Origin: Leucaena leucocephala
Lineage: Eukaryota; Streptophyta; Magnoliopsida; Fabales; Fabaceae
Assembly: GCA_037074615.1 (NCBI GenBank)
Contig: CM073518.1
Location: 17,560,501-17,624,500, forward strand
DNA length: 64,000 nt
Reading direction: 5' to 3'
Below the pieces are notes generated by a model. That model searched no databases, was not told where the DNA came from, and saw only the letters and a program-made list of their open reading frames with translations. Shown here piece by piece: positions 1 to 11,331 of the stretch. A program made the position numbers and the translations under genes. Positions within the stretch are counted from its first letter, which is position 1. Every line of letters starts with the position of its first letter.

Positions 1-2114
1 TCATATGCATAATGCATAGGGACATAATATAAAAATGGAAGCTATTAGTTGCATAAAAGTAAGTAGATATATACATAAGCAAAGAAAGAAATATGACGCA
101 ATACATCATTGTAAAGTAAATTGGATAAGCAACCAGATTCTCTTTCACCAAAGAAAAATATCTAATGGATTCTAAAAGACCACGAAGTTGAACTAGACAT
201 ATATATAAGCAAAGTAAGATGAGTAGTAGTATGTTTAAGTGAGAGTGTATAGTAATAGCAAACTTTGGCTTGATTTTATAGCTCAACCATAAGTAATGAC
301 AACCTGTACCAGACACAAATTATTAACAACTAAACTACTCATATTAATAACTATCGCGTGATATAGTAACAACTCATGTTTCCCTACATATCAGACCATG
401 TTCCCCTCAATATTAGCAAACTTTTGCCTATTTCTTGGACTTATTCGTATTAATGCCACAATTGCATTAGAACATCATAGTTCAATAAAAACAAGTCAAG
501 CCAAGAAGAAGAAGAAGAAGAAGTCTAAAGAAGAACTCAATTGTGTTTAGTTTTAAAACATGTATGATGCTTCCAAAAAACTTTCATGTTTAAATGTGAT
601 ACTTTAGCAGCATAGAGATCATTGGTGCAGTGGCAACTAGTAAAAGAAAGCTCAACCATGAAATATGCTACAAATAACAACATAACTAACTCATAAGTGC
701 CCCAAACCAATTTATCCTAAAAGCATAATACGTAAATTGTTTAAAGTCCATTAAATGACACAAACAAATGTAACCAACAAAGGGAAGATGATAGAAGGGA
801 CTGAACAAACTTGCTAATTGTCACATGCTTAAAGAAAACTCCAATGCATTAGCCACGAAATCAAACTACTAATACATAATATAACACCTTAAACCTATAA
901 AAGATAAAAAAATGCCATACATTAACACATTGAATATATATATAAATGATAGAAAAGAGGGCTTTGTTATATGTATAAAATCAAAACCTTGGAAATTGTC
1001 CCTTCTTTGATAATATATCACATCAAACTTAATGTAAAAAGGTTTCACCTTCTAGAAACGAGAGTCAGTACTAGGAATAAGAGAAACTATGAAATAAAAT
1101 TTAACTGCAATAAATTGAGGTAAACAATAAAATAACAAGCTTACCACCCAAGTGGTCCTTCTATGGCCAATTAACACATTTAAGCAACTTCCATTTACCT
1201 AATCAATTATCTTTACGGTATGGTCACCATTGCATATGTCAAACAAAAAACCAAGCTCAACCACAAAGGAGTTCAAATTAGCAAAAGGAGGAGGAGGAGT
1301 AAATACAACTTATTGTGTCGATGTAAGAACTTGGCCATCTAGACTAAATGCAGTTGCAATAGTATACCGTGGGGGAAGTAACAAGGGACAATATTTAGTT
1401 GATAAATGCTGTAATGACTTTGCCTCAACCCTAAAAATCATTGTTAGAGATGCTATTCTTAAAATTTTATTGTCTTGAAGAAAGAAAATAAAAATACACA
1501 TCTTGAACAAACTTGCTTTTCATTCAGCGAAATTTATGATTTGCAGTTGCATAATTACCATAAGATAGACTGCTTACTTCTCTGGAAATCAAAGCTAGTT
1601 TAGAAATAAGAGGTACTATTGTTTTATCGATCCAAATTATTAACAATCAATCACTCATATTAACAACTATTGCGTACTATAATAACAACTCATGTCCCCT
1701 CCCATATCAGACAACTCATGTCTCAAGACCAAATGGGTCCTTATTCTAGGTCAATGTTGAAGAAGAAAAGTTTGGAAAAATAACTGTGTAGTTTGTTCGA
1801 AATTAAGGAGAATAAGAAAAAGGATGCGAGGAGGTGAGAGGTGTGAAGAGAACAGAAGACGAAGACGGTAAGGAGAAGAGCATCAATGGTGAGGAGTGGT
1901 GACTCCTTCTTTATCTCTTCCCAACATTGAGGATAATCTGACCAATAGAATATGAGCAAGTGGCAGTTATGTCTTTTTATAATTGGAAAAAATTTATCTG
2001 AGGTCCCATGGGACTTGAAATTAATTATGTAATTTCTCAGGACTTTTTTAGCATTTGATTCTTTCCACGGGACCTAGATGTCATTTTTTCTTCTTTTTAA
2101 TGCAAATAACTTCG
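1..2114. other. Non-coding stretch, no gene recognised
   Basis: AT-rich sequence with no coding region that I can support. A short GAA microsatellite lies near 503-523. A small open frame at 1230-1478 has no recognisable domain; a faint KGG...RTW resemblance to AP2/ERF proteins does not continue. No LTR, terminal inverted repeat or RNA gene was seen here. Confidence 0.6.
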
Positions 2115-2686
2115 AATAAATATCTAAAAATACTCATGAAGTTTTAACTGAGGGACGCTTAATACTATATAATTTTTTTAGATGTAAACAGAACCATAAT
2201 ATTATAAAATAGGTATAAAAATATTAAATTTCAATATTAGTTAACCCTCAAAGAGAAAATTTTTCACTAAAATATTGATATGGATGCAAATATAGTATAA
2301 TTATGACTTAGTTAGCATTATCATTATCTGTCAACTAATATTAATATATTATTTTTAACAAATAAATTTTTTAAAAGAATGAGTATAAGACCTCAATCTA
2401 TTTTGTCCACTTAAATTTATAATTTGTCCTCCAAAGTATCCTTATTTTTAATAAAATTTTAAAAATAATAAATTAATATTAGTTGACAGATGATTGATAA
2501 AACTAGTTAGGATATAATTATACCACATCTGTATTCATGCCAACATTTAGTCAATAGTTTCTTTTTAATTGTTAACTAACATAATTTAATATTTTTACAC
2601 TCATTTTATAAAGTTATAGTTATTTTTACACCCAACAAAACTATATAGTATTGGGCGCCTTTTAAGATATTTTTGTACCTTTGCTC
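2115..2686. mobile_element. MITE with long terminal inverted repeats, copy 1
   Basis: The two ends are inverted copies of each other over roughly 100 bases. The left arm reads 'ataatattataaaatagg', then a pyrimidine/AT stretch and 'ttagttaac'. The right arm carries the complement, ending '...gtacctttgct'. The middle is AT-rich and non-coding. The same arrangement is found at 53780-54266 and, more distantly, at 42467-42979. Long arms and no coding capacity suggest a Mutator-like or foldback MITE. No clean target duplication was found, so the exact ends are uncertain. Confidence 0.55.
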
Positions 2687-3297
2687 AGCTACCTTTAATC
2701 TATTGACACATTATTCCTTATGCTATAACGAACGAACTAAACAACACACCATGGAGAGTGAGGGAACGACAAGCCAAAACTTCTCATTTGGAGAAAAATA
2801 GTGGTAGAAATGCCATTGAAAACTAAAAATGAGATGACAGTACGAGTGAAGAAGGAGAAGAAGAACATAAATAAAATAAAGATGAAAGAAAACAAAAATG
2901 GAGAATTAGGATGCTGAAGAAGACATGAGACATGAATGAAATGATGAAGAAAAATATTAATGGAAGGCGTGGGAACCAATGAGAAAAGAAGGGATATGAC
3001 ATTGAATAAGGTAATCAAATTTCGGGTGAAAAACACATGAAACTTTTTAAACGAAGCAAAAATGACATCTTAGTTAAATGTCCATAATATCCGTTACTCT
3101 TTGTTTTTGTGGGTCCCACCTGGTATCTATGATGTGCCAGGTGTCAAAACTGAGCATGAAAGACCCTCCCTCTATAGATCTTTCTAAAGCTCTCTCTCTC
3201 TCTCCGGTAGCACAGCCCCATCCAATCTTCATTGTCACCGAAAAACCTCCGTTGGCCTGTATCCCATCTTTGTCCTTACTTTCTCTCCTACTCTTCT
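2687..3297. other. Host flank of copia element 1, non-coding
   Basis: No gene seen. The last 200 bases are rich in CT runs (near 3187-3203) and look like a plant promoter or 5' leader pyrimidine patch. Before the insertion this flank was continuous with 11337 onward. What it belonged to is not clear. Confidence 0.4.
3293..3297. repeat. Target site duplication of copia element 1 (left)
   Basis: The five bases 'cttct' just before the 5' LTR are repeated at 11332-11336 just after the 3' LTR. This fixes the element borders and shows that both ends come from one insertion. Confidence 0.9.
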
Positions 3298-3691
3298 TGT
3301 TACGAAATGGGCTAGTCCACCCATAGTAGATTAGGCCCATATCTATGAGGAACAAAGATGAAGGGAACAATTATATTTTTGAAAGGAGGAAAATGAGGGA
3401 GTGGGAAGTTACAGGTATCCCACTCCCCCTACCACATATACACGTATAGAAACAAAAGAAAAAAAAGAAGAAGAGACATAATTTTTCCTCGTGGTTCCCT
3501 CTATAGAAAGTGGTGGACATTCTGCATTTGCGACAGCTCTTCTTATTTTTCCTCTGCGTCTGACGCTCTCATTTTTCTTCCGTGGGTGCATTTGCTGGGT
3601 AACGTGACTATGAGCCTGTTCAAAGTGCTCCAGTTTCATGTGGGTATTCAATGAGTCAAACAAGGATTCCAAGTACGCCTGAAATCTTACA
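3298..3691 (+). repeat. 5' LTR of copia element 1
   Basis: Begins TGTTACGAAATGGG and ends CTTACA, so TG...CA. It matches 10940-11331 nearly throughout with scattered substitutions, which indicates an insertion that is not very recent. Confidence 0.92.
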
Positions 3692-3706
3692 GTGATATCA
3701 TGAGCT
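3692..3706 (+). promoter_or_regulatory. Degenerate primer-binding site of copia element 1
   Basis: Directly after the 5' LTR the sequence 'gtgatatcatgagct' resembles the usual plant copia initiator-methionine tRNA site (TGGTATCAGAGC), with several changes. Position and partial match support the call. Confidence 0.55.
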
Positions 3707-4150
3707 AGGTTGTTCTGTTTCAATTTTTTGTTCGTATGCTTCTCTGTGGTGTTTTGGTTTTCTGGTAGCATGATGTTCTTGCCTTTATTTATGTTTAATA
3801 CATTTGTTTTATGCCAAGAAACATAGAGCATGCATTTAAGCCATAAACAAAAGTATATTCAACATCCACAGAATCTAAGCTTCTTCGTTTTAAAATTGGG
3901 TAATTAGAAAACAACATTTTTAAGCTTTAAAATTAGTCCCATTGTGTAGAGCACAAAAAACGAAGAAAATGACACAAAGAATGTTGAAATCGGATGTTGG
4001 ACGGAGGAGATATAACCAAAAAATGAGTCGAGTCTGTCGGACCCAACTCATTTTCCAGTTGGGTTTGTGCGACTTGGCTGGAGATCAAGGATGACCAAAA
4101 CTCACCATTTTGATCATCCCAAAACTGCGTCGTTTTGAGATACCAGCGAA

Positions 4151-4343
4151 AAAAATAGAAAAGAGACTCTGTTTTACGGATTGGGCTGCGTCCAACCGAG
4201 TCCAAAAAAAAAAAAGAATTTGGGCTGACAGTGGGCCCATTACAAAAAAAACAGAAAAGAGACTCTATTTTGCGGACTGTGCTGCGTCTAGCCCAGTCCA
4301 AAAAAAAAAAGAATTTGGGTTGACTATGGGCCAAGCCCATTAC
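4151..4343 (+). repeat. Tandem duplication in the leader of copia element 1
   Basis: Two adjacent copies of about 95 bases. Each runs from 'agaaaagagactct' through 'gctgcgtc' and an A-tract to 'gaatttggg' and 'cccattac'. The copies lie at about 4151-4242 and 4243-4343 and differ by scattered substitutions and A-tract length. Confidence 0.8.
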
Positions 4344-4695
4344 ACATAAAAATCGAATTAAAAAAATAAGGAAATTCTGGTGACTGACATGTGGCAGTGG
4401 CCACGTGGCAGTACCAGACTGGCGCATGTGGCTGACAGTGGGTTTTGTTCAATTTTTTTATTTTTTCTGAATTGCTTCTTCTTAGGGGTGTAAGGGAGTG
4501 TGGGACATTTGATTAAGGTGCAATTTGTTCCTAAAAATCCATAAAATTAAGATCTTTATTTTGATATATAATTTGGCTAATTTGGAGGGAAATTCTGGAC
4601 ATATTTATGAATATTCAGCATATTTTTTGATATTTTTTTAGTTTAAAAATTCTAAAAAATTATGATAATTAATATTTATTATTATTTAGGTGAAA

Positions 4696-5362
4696 ATGAC
4701 TTCATCTAGCACTGAATCTCTGGGATATAGCTTATATGATGACATCTCATTCCTAGATGATGTCAATAACCTAGAGGAGAACCTTGTATAGACCCTAGGG
4801 GGAACCTGAAGAGGATCCAGAATAAGAACTTGATAAACTTTCTGAAGAAGACCCAGAGGAGTTGGTAGAGGAATTTTCACAAGAGGAACCAAAAGTAATG
4901 TATGATTTTGAACCGAGGTCAGAAACTTTATTCCCCATCGAACCCCTTCCTGAGCAACCTTTCATGGTTTCTTTAGACTCAAACTCCAAGAAGGTGCCTA
5001 CTCTTTACGATGAATCTCCAGTTGAGGACGGAGAGGAAGTGAACCAACCTCTTACCCTTGTTTTCGCAATGACCATAGCTGAAAGAGATGTAGCCAAACT
5101 AACAAATATAAAAGGCGTTAATGGCGTGATTGGCGATTACATTGGATTCATGACAGATAAGAAGAATATTGCATTATATCTGAAAGTCATAATGGAATAT
5201 ATAAGAGCAATAAGGGTTAGAGGCAAGCCTAGAACAGGACGAATGAGCAAAACATATTAGCTTAAAATAATAGAACTTGTATATAACCTTAACAAGCCGC
5301 CTCGTAAGTTTAAGAAGCTAAGAAAAGCGATGTTAGAATATTGTAAAGCTCATATCAAATGA
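4696..5362 (+). pseudogene. Extra decayed reading frame upstream of gag
   Basis: A protein-like stretch of about 220 codons between the 5' LTR and gag. It starts at ATG 4696 with an S/T-rich then acidic segment (begins MTSSSTESLGYSLYDD). After a frameshift near 4780 it continues in the frame holding 4862-5260, with one stop near 4826 and another at 5258-5260. It ends with a basic segment (KPPRKFKKLRKAMLEY) at a TGA at 5360-5362. Overall the N-terminal half is very acidic (runs of E, D, P) and the C-terminal part lysine/arginine-rich. I do not recognise the family. It is not gag or pol, which follow 450 bases later. It may be an accessory frame of this lineage or captured host sequence. Compositional bias and few disruptions suggest it was once translated. 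Confidence 0.5.
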
Positions 5363-5817
5363 TGTATATTTGTATTTAAATTCTACTGCTTCATTTTATT
5401 AAGGACATGTTTTAATTACTCTTTCTTTGTAAAGATTTGCCATTTATTACATGCCTTATATATAAGAGAAACATGTTTCATTTTATTTCTTTATCTTAGT
5501 TATGATTCATGTATACTTGTTATAAGTGGGAGCCTTTTAGATAATGAGTCTTCTAAGAGCAAAACTTGATGAGAATAGTGCTTATATTAATTTTGATAGA
5601 AAGTGATGGCGTTGCTAGTGCCTATGTGATGGGAGGTACAAATGTATTCTCCTGATCAAAGGTCTAATGATGTTATTATTTTCTGATAAAAAAAATAATA
5701 AAAGTACATGACATTGTATACTTTACATGTGCTATATATATATGTAAATTCACTTAAATGTTCTATGGTTCAATAAATTAATATGGGATAGGTTTGTCAC
5801 AGAAACGATATTGAACA

Positions 5818-6700
5818 ATGGCGTCAAAGAACATTATTGCTGAATTAAATAAGGAAAAAAACTCAACAGGGACAAATGGGATATTTGGCACCGAAAGGTC
5901 CAATATATTTTAGAAGAACATGATGTAATTGAGCCATTAACAATGGTAATGGTAGAGCCTGAGGCTAGAAATACGGTCCAGCACAGGAGAGACCAGGAGG
6001 CATACATGTCATGGAAAAAGAAGAATAGCATAGCAAGAATCACACTGCTAAGTGCAATGGCTGATAATTTGATGTGTGAGTTTGAGACACACAGAATGAC
6101 ACAAACTATGTGGATTGCATTAAAGGATAAGTTTGGTGGAGTCTCCACGACTAAGCTTAGAAGGTTGACGATTAAATTCGATACCTATAAGCTAAAACCA
6201 AATAATCCTATGAGGAAACATCTAAGAGAGATGTCCATCATGATTTGTGAACTAAAGGAGGCTGGACATAATCTATCTGACGAGCAGCAAGTGTGGGCTG
6301 TCATCAGGTTGCTCCCAACCAGTTGGGAGCACATGAAAGTTAATCTGACCTATAATGAAAATATCATCACTTTTAATGATGTAGCTAAGCATTTGGAGCT
6401 AGAGGATGAACGTCTGGAGGCTTATAAGGCCACTGGACAAGCCTATCTGACCAAAGGTGCTGGTCCTTCCCAATCAAAGCCTGAATTCAAAAAGGATAAG
6501 AAATTTCAGAAAAATGGGAAGAAAGGCGGCCCTCCACCTAAGAAAGGCAAGCAACAATACAAGAAGAAGGGAAAAAAAGGCGGTAAGAAAAAGCTAGACA
6601 TAAAGAAGGTCAAATGCTTTGCCTACCACAATATGGGATATTTTGCACGTGACTGTTCTAAACAGACAGAGAGCGAAAATGTAATAGTGAATTATTTGAA
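5818..6700 (+). pseudogene. gag of copia element 1 (frameshifted)
   Basis: ATG at 5818 opens a typical copia gag start (MASKNIIAELNKEKN). A frameshift near 5870 moves the frame to the long open segment 5943-6848. The helical capsid-like (UBN2-type) region covers about 5890-6450. A very lysine-rich stretch (6480-6600) follows, then a zinc-knuckle position at about 6610-6655. There the CX2CX4HX4C pattern reads C-F-A-Y-H-N-M-G-Y-F-A-R-D-C, so the second cysteine and the histidine have both become tyrosine. Nucleic-acid binding by the knuckle would be lost. Gag forms the virus-like particle in this family. Confidence 0.85.
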
Positions 6701-8242
6701 TTCACATGTCTTATTTATTTCTAGTACTATTTTTCTAACAGAACCTGTTTCCTTTTCTTGGATTATCGACTCAGGCTCCACAGACCACACAAGTTTAGAT
6801 CAAGGATCTTTCGTGAAATATCGTCGGTTGCCATTTCAAAGCAAGTAGCCTTACTTTGGCAATAATGCAAGGATCGAAGTTCAAGGCATTATCATCTGCA
6901 AACTTGTTTTACGTGGTGGAAAGGCCTTGATGCTGCATGATGTGCTTCATGCTCCTGACATCCAACGGAATTTAATTTCTATAATTTGCTTATTAGACTT
7001 TGGGTTCAATGTAAACTTTCATGGTAAAGTTGTAGATATTTATAGTAACTCAATATTTTATGGTTCAGCTTTTCGATTTTAAAAGTTCTTTATTTTGGAT
7101 CTTGCTGGTGATTTTAATGCTCATGATTATTTTGCTATTACTTCGAATAATCCTGATATGAATATCTGACATGCTAGACTAGGACATATTAATCAAAATA
7201 GAATGATTAAACTGGTAAAAGAAGGCTTATTGGGGGTAATCCCTAACATGGATATTTTATTATGCGAAAACTGTCTAGTTGGTAAGGGTACTAGAAAATC
7301 ATTCGGTAAGGGAACACGAGCAAAAAATCTGTTGCAATTAATCTATTCTGATATTTACGGTCTAATGAGTATGAGGGCAAGACATGGAGTTTGGTATTTT
7401 ATTACCTTTATTGATAATTTTTCACGATATGGTCATGTCTATTTGATTTCACATAAGTCTAAGGCACCAGAGTGCTTTAGACAATACATAAATGAAGTAG
7501 AAAATCAAATGGACAATAAAATTAAGGTATTACGCACTGATCAAGGTTATGAATACCTTTCGAATCAATTCAAACAGCTCTGTGAAGAAAAAGGGATTAT
7601 TAGGTAACTAACTATCCATGGCACACCTCAACAGAATGGGGTTGCCGAAAGAAGAAATATAACTCTTCAAGACATAGTTAGGTCTATGATGGCTCAGGCA
7701 AACCTTCCAATTTCACATTGGGGTGATGTTTTATTGATGGCAACCTTCATAATAAACCGTGTGCCCTCCAAGTCAGTCGCTTCCACACCCTACGAGTTAT
7801 GGACTAAACGTTAGCCATATCTAAGCATCCTTAGACTTGGGGCTTGGCGGCCTACATCCATGACAGTTCTCATAGACATGGGAAACTAGGTCCTAGAGGG
7901 AAGAAATGTATTTTCATAAGGTGCTCTGAACCCTCAAAAGGATATGTATTCATAAGTGAAACTGAAGATGAGACAGTGACTGAAACAGAATCAAGAGATG
8001 ATGTATTCATTGAAACGGAATTTTCTAGTAGGGGAGATGTTGACCGTACTGTATCTCTTTATGAGACTCAAGAACAGGGCAGTGCCGAACAAATTGATAG
8101 ACCAAAATCTTCTAGGTATGTCAATCTGAGTAGGAGCCAAGAACAGTCAACACAAAGACCGAGACAAATGAGAAAAGATAAGCAAGTTGCTCCTACAAAA
8201 GGAGTAACAGGGAAAGTGTTTCAAAGAGACGCTTCTAAATAG
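6700..8242 (+). pseudogene. Protease and integrase region of copia element 1
   Basis: The protease active site reads WIIDSGST near 6755-6785; a stop follows at 6846. Integrase begins with the zinc-binding HHCC part: the usual tryptophan before HARLGH is a stop (TGG to TGA, about 7167), then the CENC pair near 7265. The catalytic core shows D in IYSDIYG (about 7345), D in RTDQGYEY (about 7535) and E in QNGVAERRN (about 7640), so the DDE triad is still readable although stops interrupt it. The C-terminal part (7844-8242) is open but frame-shifted relative to the core. In the family this region cleaves the polyprotein and inserts the cDNA. Confidence 0.88.
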
Positions 8243-8289
8243 AAGGAGAAACACTCTTAGTTACTCCAGAAGGGGATGATGAACCCCGT

Positions 8290-9825
8290 ACTGTTCATGA
8301 GGCCTTGGCAGATCCTGCCAAGGAGGAATGGAAGAAAGCAATGAAAGAGGAAATGGACTCAATGATGAAAAACCAAGTTTGGGAATTGGTTGATCTGCCA
8401 AAAGGGTGTAAAGCCATTGGAAACAAGTAGGTTCTCAAAATCAAGAGAAATGTGGATGGATCAATTGACAAATTCAAAGCTCGATTGGTTGCAAAAGGGT
8501 TATGCACAATAGGAAGGTATAGATTATGAGAATACTTTTTTACCTGTTGTATGCTTCAATTTGATAAGACTTATTTTGGCAATAGTAAACAGTTTAAACT
8601 TGGAGTTAGATCATATGGATGTAAAAATCGCATTCCTGAATGGTGATTTGGATGAAGAAATCTATATGGAACAACCAATAGGTTTCATTGAAAAATGGTT
8701 TGAACACAAGAAGTGTAAACTCAAAAGATCCATTTATGGATTAAAACAGTCATCAAGACAGTGGTACTTGATGTTTCACAAGGCTATTACCTCATATAAC
8801 TTCCAAATGATAGAGGAAGACCACTGCATCTACGTTAAGCGGTTTGAGGGTAACTTTGTGATATTATCCTTATACGTAGACTATATACTCTTAGTTAAAA
8901 ATAGTTTTGACTCGGTAATAGCTATTAAAGAATAACTTTCATCAAATTTTGATATGAAAGACATGGGTGAAGCAGAATACATACTCAGACTCAAGATTTG
9001 AAGGAATCGCTCTAAGAGAATCCTCACTCTTTCATAAGAGAATTATATCAAGAAGATACTTGAGCGATTCAATATGAGTGACTGCAATCCCATGGATATC
9101 CCTGTAGCCACTGGAGTCGCCTTGAGTTTTGATATGTGTCTCAAAATTGAATTCGATAAAAAGCAAATGGAAAGAGTTCCATATGCCAGTGCCGTTGGTA
9201 GCCTGATATATGCGATGATGTGTACAAGACTAGATATTTGTTATGCCGGAGGGATGGTTAGCAGATTCCAGTCTAACCCCAGTGGGAAACACTGGAACGC
9301 AAAGTGAAGATGATCTTGAGATACTTAAAAGGCACAACTGACTATGCATTGTGTTATCAAGAAAGCGATCTGCACCTAGTCAGATATTCTGATACTGATA
9401 TCGGCGGTGATGAAGAAGAATGAAGATCGACTTCATGATACACCTTCTTGCTTAACAACGGCGTCATATGTTGGAGTAGCAAGAAGCAGATGTGCATTGC
9501 TTTACACTCTATGGAAGTTGAGTTTGTGACATGTACTGCAGCAGCGCAAGAGGCTGTTTGGCTGAAGAGATTTATCGAACACCTAGGATTTGGGAATGAG
9601 AGTACCAATCCGGTGTTGATACACTGTGACAATACTACAACCATAGTCTACGGCAAAGACCCTAAGTATCACAGCAATACCAAATATATTGATATCAATT
9701 ATAACTTTGTGAGGGATTATATAGCACAGAAAATTATAACTCTACAATACAGTTGTAAACCCCCTAACTAAGCCAATAGGCAAAGAAATATTTGAGAAAC
9801 ATATAAAAGCCATTGGCATGCTAAA
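8290..9825 (+). pseudogene. Reverse transcriptase and RNase H of copia element 1
   Basis: The reverse transcriptase opens with the conserved EEWKKAMKEEM segment near 8320. It continues through HMDVKIAFLNGDLDEEIYM (about 8610-8670) and YGLKQSSRQW (about 8735-8765). The polymerase motif YVDD is changed to YVDY (about 8873-8884), losing the second catalytic aspartate. RNase H follows: YSDTDIGGD (about 9385), SSKKQMCIALHSMEVEF (9475-9525), HCDNTTTIVY (9620-9650) and the final TKPIGKEIF segment (about 9765-9795). Stops at several points (for example 8428-8430, 8933-8935 and 9305-9307) make it non-functional. Confidence 0.9.
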
Positions 9826-10939
9826 AATGTAAAGTTGCAAACTGTATGTAATATTTTTATTAATGATATTATATAATTTATTATTATTAATATGTCTGAG
9901 TGAAAGTATACAATGTCTAGTATGTCGTACAGGTTGAAAAGGTTAGCTCTCTCACACGAGCAACTGCCTTTGACGCTAGAGAAGTGTTCAAAGATGAGAC
10001 ATGTGTTCACCAGTAAAGTAATAAGAGTGCTGATATGGTAGAGAAGAAACACAATAAATGTCGCCTTAACTTAAAAAGTGCAGTAAGTCTAGATGAGATC
10101 CATGAGTAAGAATATGGAGCGAACTATGGATACCCACATCTATGAAACCTGTAGCCATATAACAAATTCTTCAAAAAATTGACGTCATATTATGTTAATA
10201 GAATTGAAGAGTTTGGGTTTAGATGCTATGAGTGTCTGGACTTAAGTCTGTACAGTGTGATTGATAGAATCAAAATGACGTACACTTTTATAAGATAAGA
10301 GGAGCACCGTAACATGTGATTCATACCACATGTGCTAAAGAACTGCAAATGGAAAGCAAGTGAATAAATCCCTGCTTCATTGTTGTGTGAGTTCTAGAAA
10401 TGTATCATCTTTTCATTAATATCCTTTGACTTTGACAGTATTATGGAGGTATGTTTTAGCGATTACTACTTTAGTATATATCCTATGGTCAAATTATATA
10501 TGACTCAAAGGTATTATGCTAGGAAAGCGGTTGATTCATATCAAAATGATATATGGGCGAAAGAAAGATTGCCAAAATATACACATCCATACTGGTGTCT
10601 ATGACTGGTCTCTTATGATATTATTTTGTTAATTTCATAAGTGTGGATACTATACATAAGTGGAGGCTATCTGAGTTATATGCTGACTCAAGAGGGATTA
10701 GATTAGCCATAAGAAAAGTGTATATAGGTAAATCTAGGACATTCAATGCACTATAACTTATTTTGTTTGAGTTGCACTAAAGGGTTGCTTTATGCTAGTC
10801 TCTGGAAAAGGGATTTCTAGTACAAACGCCCGGAACGAGACGTCATGCCTATGTGGTCACGAAAAAGCACCTAGTATGAAAGAAGGAAGAGAATAAAATT
10901 GAACCCAAGACATCTAATCCACCAAGTGTGAGTGGGAGA
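9826..10939 (+). other. 3' untranslated region and purine tract of copia element 1
   Basis: About 1.1 kb without a coding region between the RNase H end and the 3' LTR. It ends in 'gtgagtgggaga' (about 10928-10939), a purine-rich tract in the right place to prime plus-strand synthesis. Nothing else was recognised. Confidence 0.7.
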
Positions 10940-11331
10940 TGTTAGGAAATGGGCCAGTCCACCTATGGTGGATTAGGCCTAGGTCCATGAGGAGCAAAGA
11001 TGGAGGGAACGGTTATATTTTTGAAAGGAGGAAAATGAGGGAGTGGGAAGTTACAGGTATCCCACTCCCCTACCACATATACACGTATAGAAACAGAAGA
11101 AAAGAAGAAGAAGAGACATAATTTTTCCTGGTGGTTCCCTCTACAGAAAGTGGTGAACATTTTGCATTTACGACAGCTCTTCTTATTTTTCCTCCACGTC
11201 CGACGATCTTATTTTTCTTCCGTGGGTGCATTTGCTGTGTAACGTGACTGTAAGCCTGTTCAAAGTGCTCCGGTTTCGTGTGAGTATTTAGTGAGTCAAA
11301 CAAGGATTCCAGGTACGCTCGAAATCTTACA
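10940..11331 (+). repeat. 3' LTR of copia element 1
   Basis: Starts TGTTAGGAAATGGG and ends CTTACA. It is the direct partner of 3298-3691 and is followed by the target duplication cttct at 11332-11336. Confidence 0.92.

Larger units (their letters stand above)
3298..11331 (+). mobile_element. Copia LTR retrotransposon 1, complete but inactive
   Basis: An 8.0-kb element bounded by two LTRs of about 393 bp and a 5-bp duplication (cttct). Order on the plus strand: LTR, primer-binding region, 2.1-kb leader with an extra decayed reading frame, gag, protease, integrase, reverse transcriptase, RNase H, 1.1-kb 3' untranslated region, purine tract, LTR. Integrase precedes reverse transcriptase, which is the Ty1/copia order. 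Coding parts contain many stops and frameshifts, so it cannot be autonomous. The long leader and long 3' region make it larger than a usual 5-kb copia element. Confidence 0.92.

Noticed and set aside
1230..1478. Small open frame with a KGG...RTW stretch, slightly like an AP2/ERF domain
   Set aside because: The resemblance covers a few residues only, the rest of the domain is absent, and the surrounding DNA shows no gene structure.
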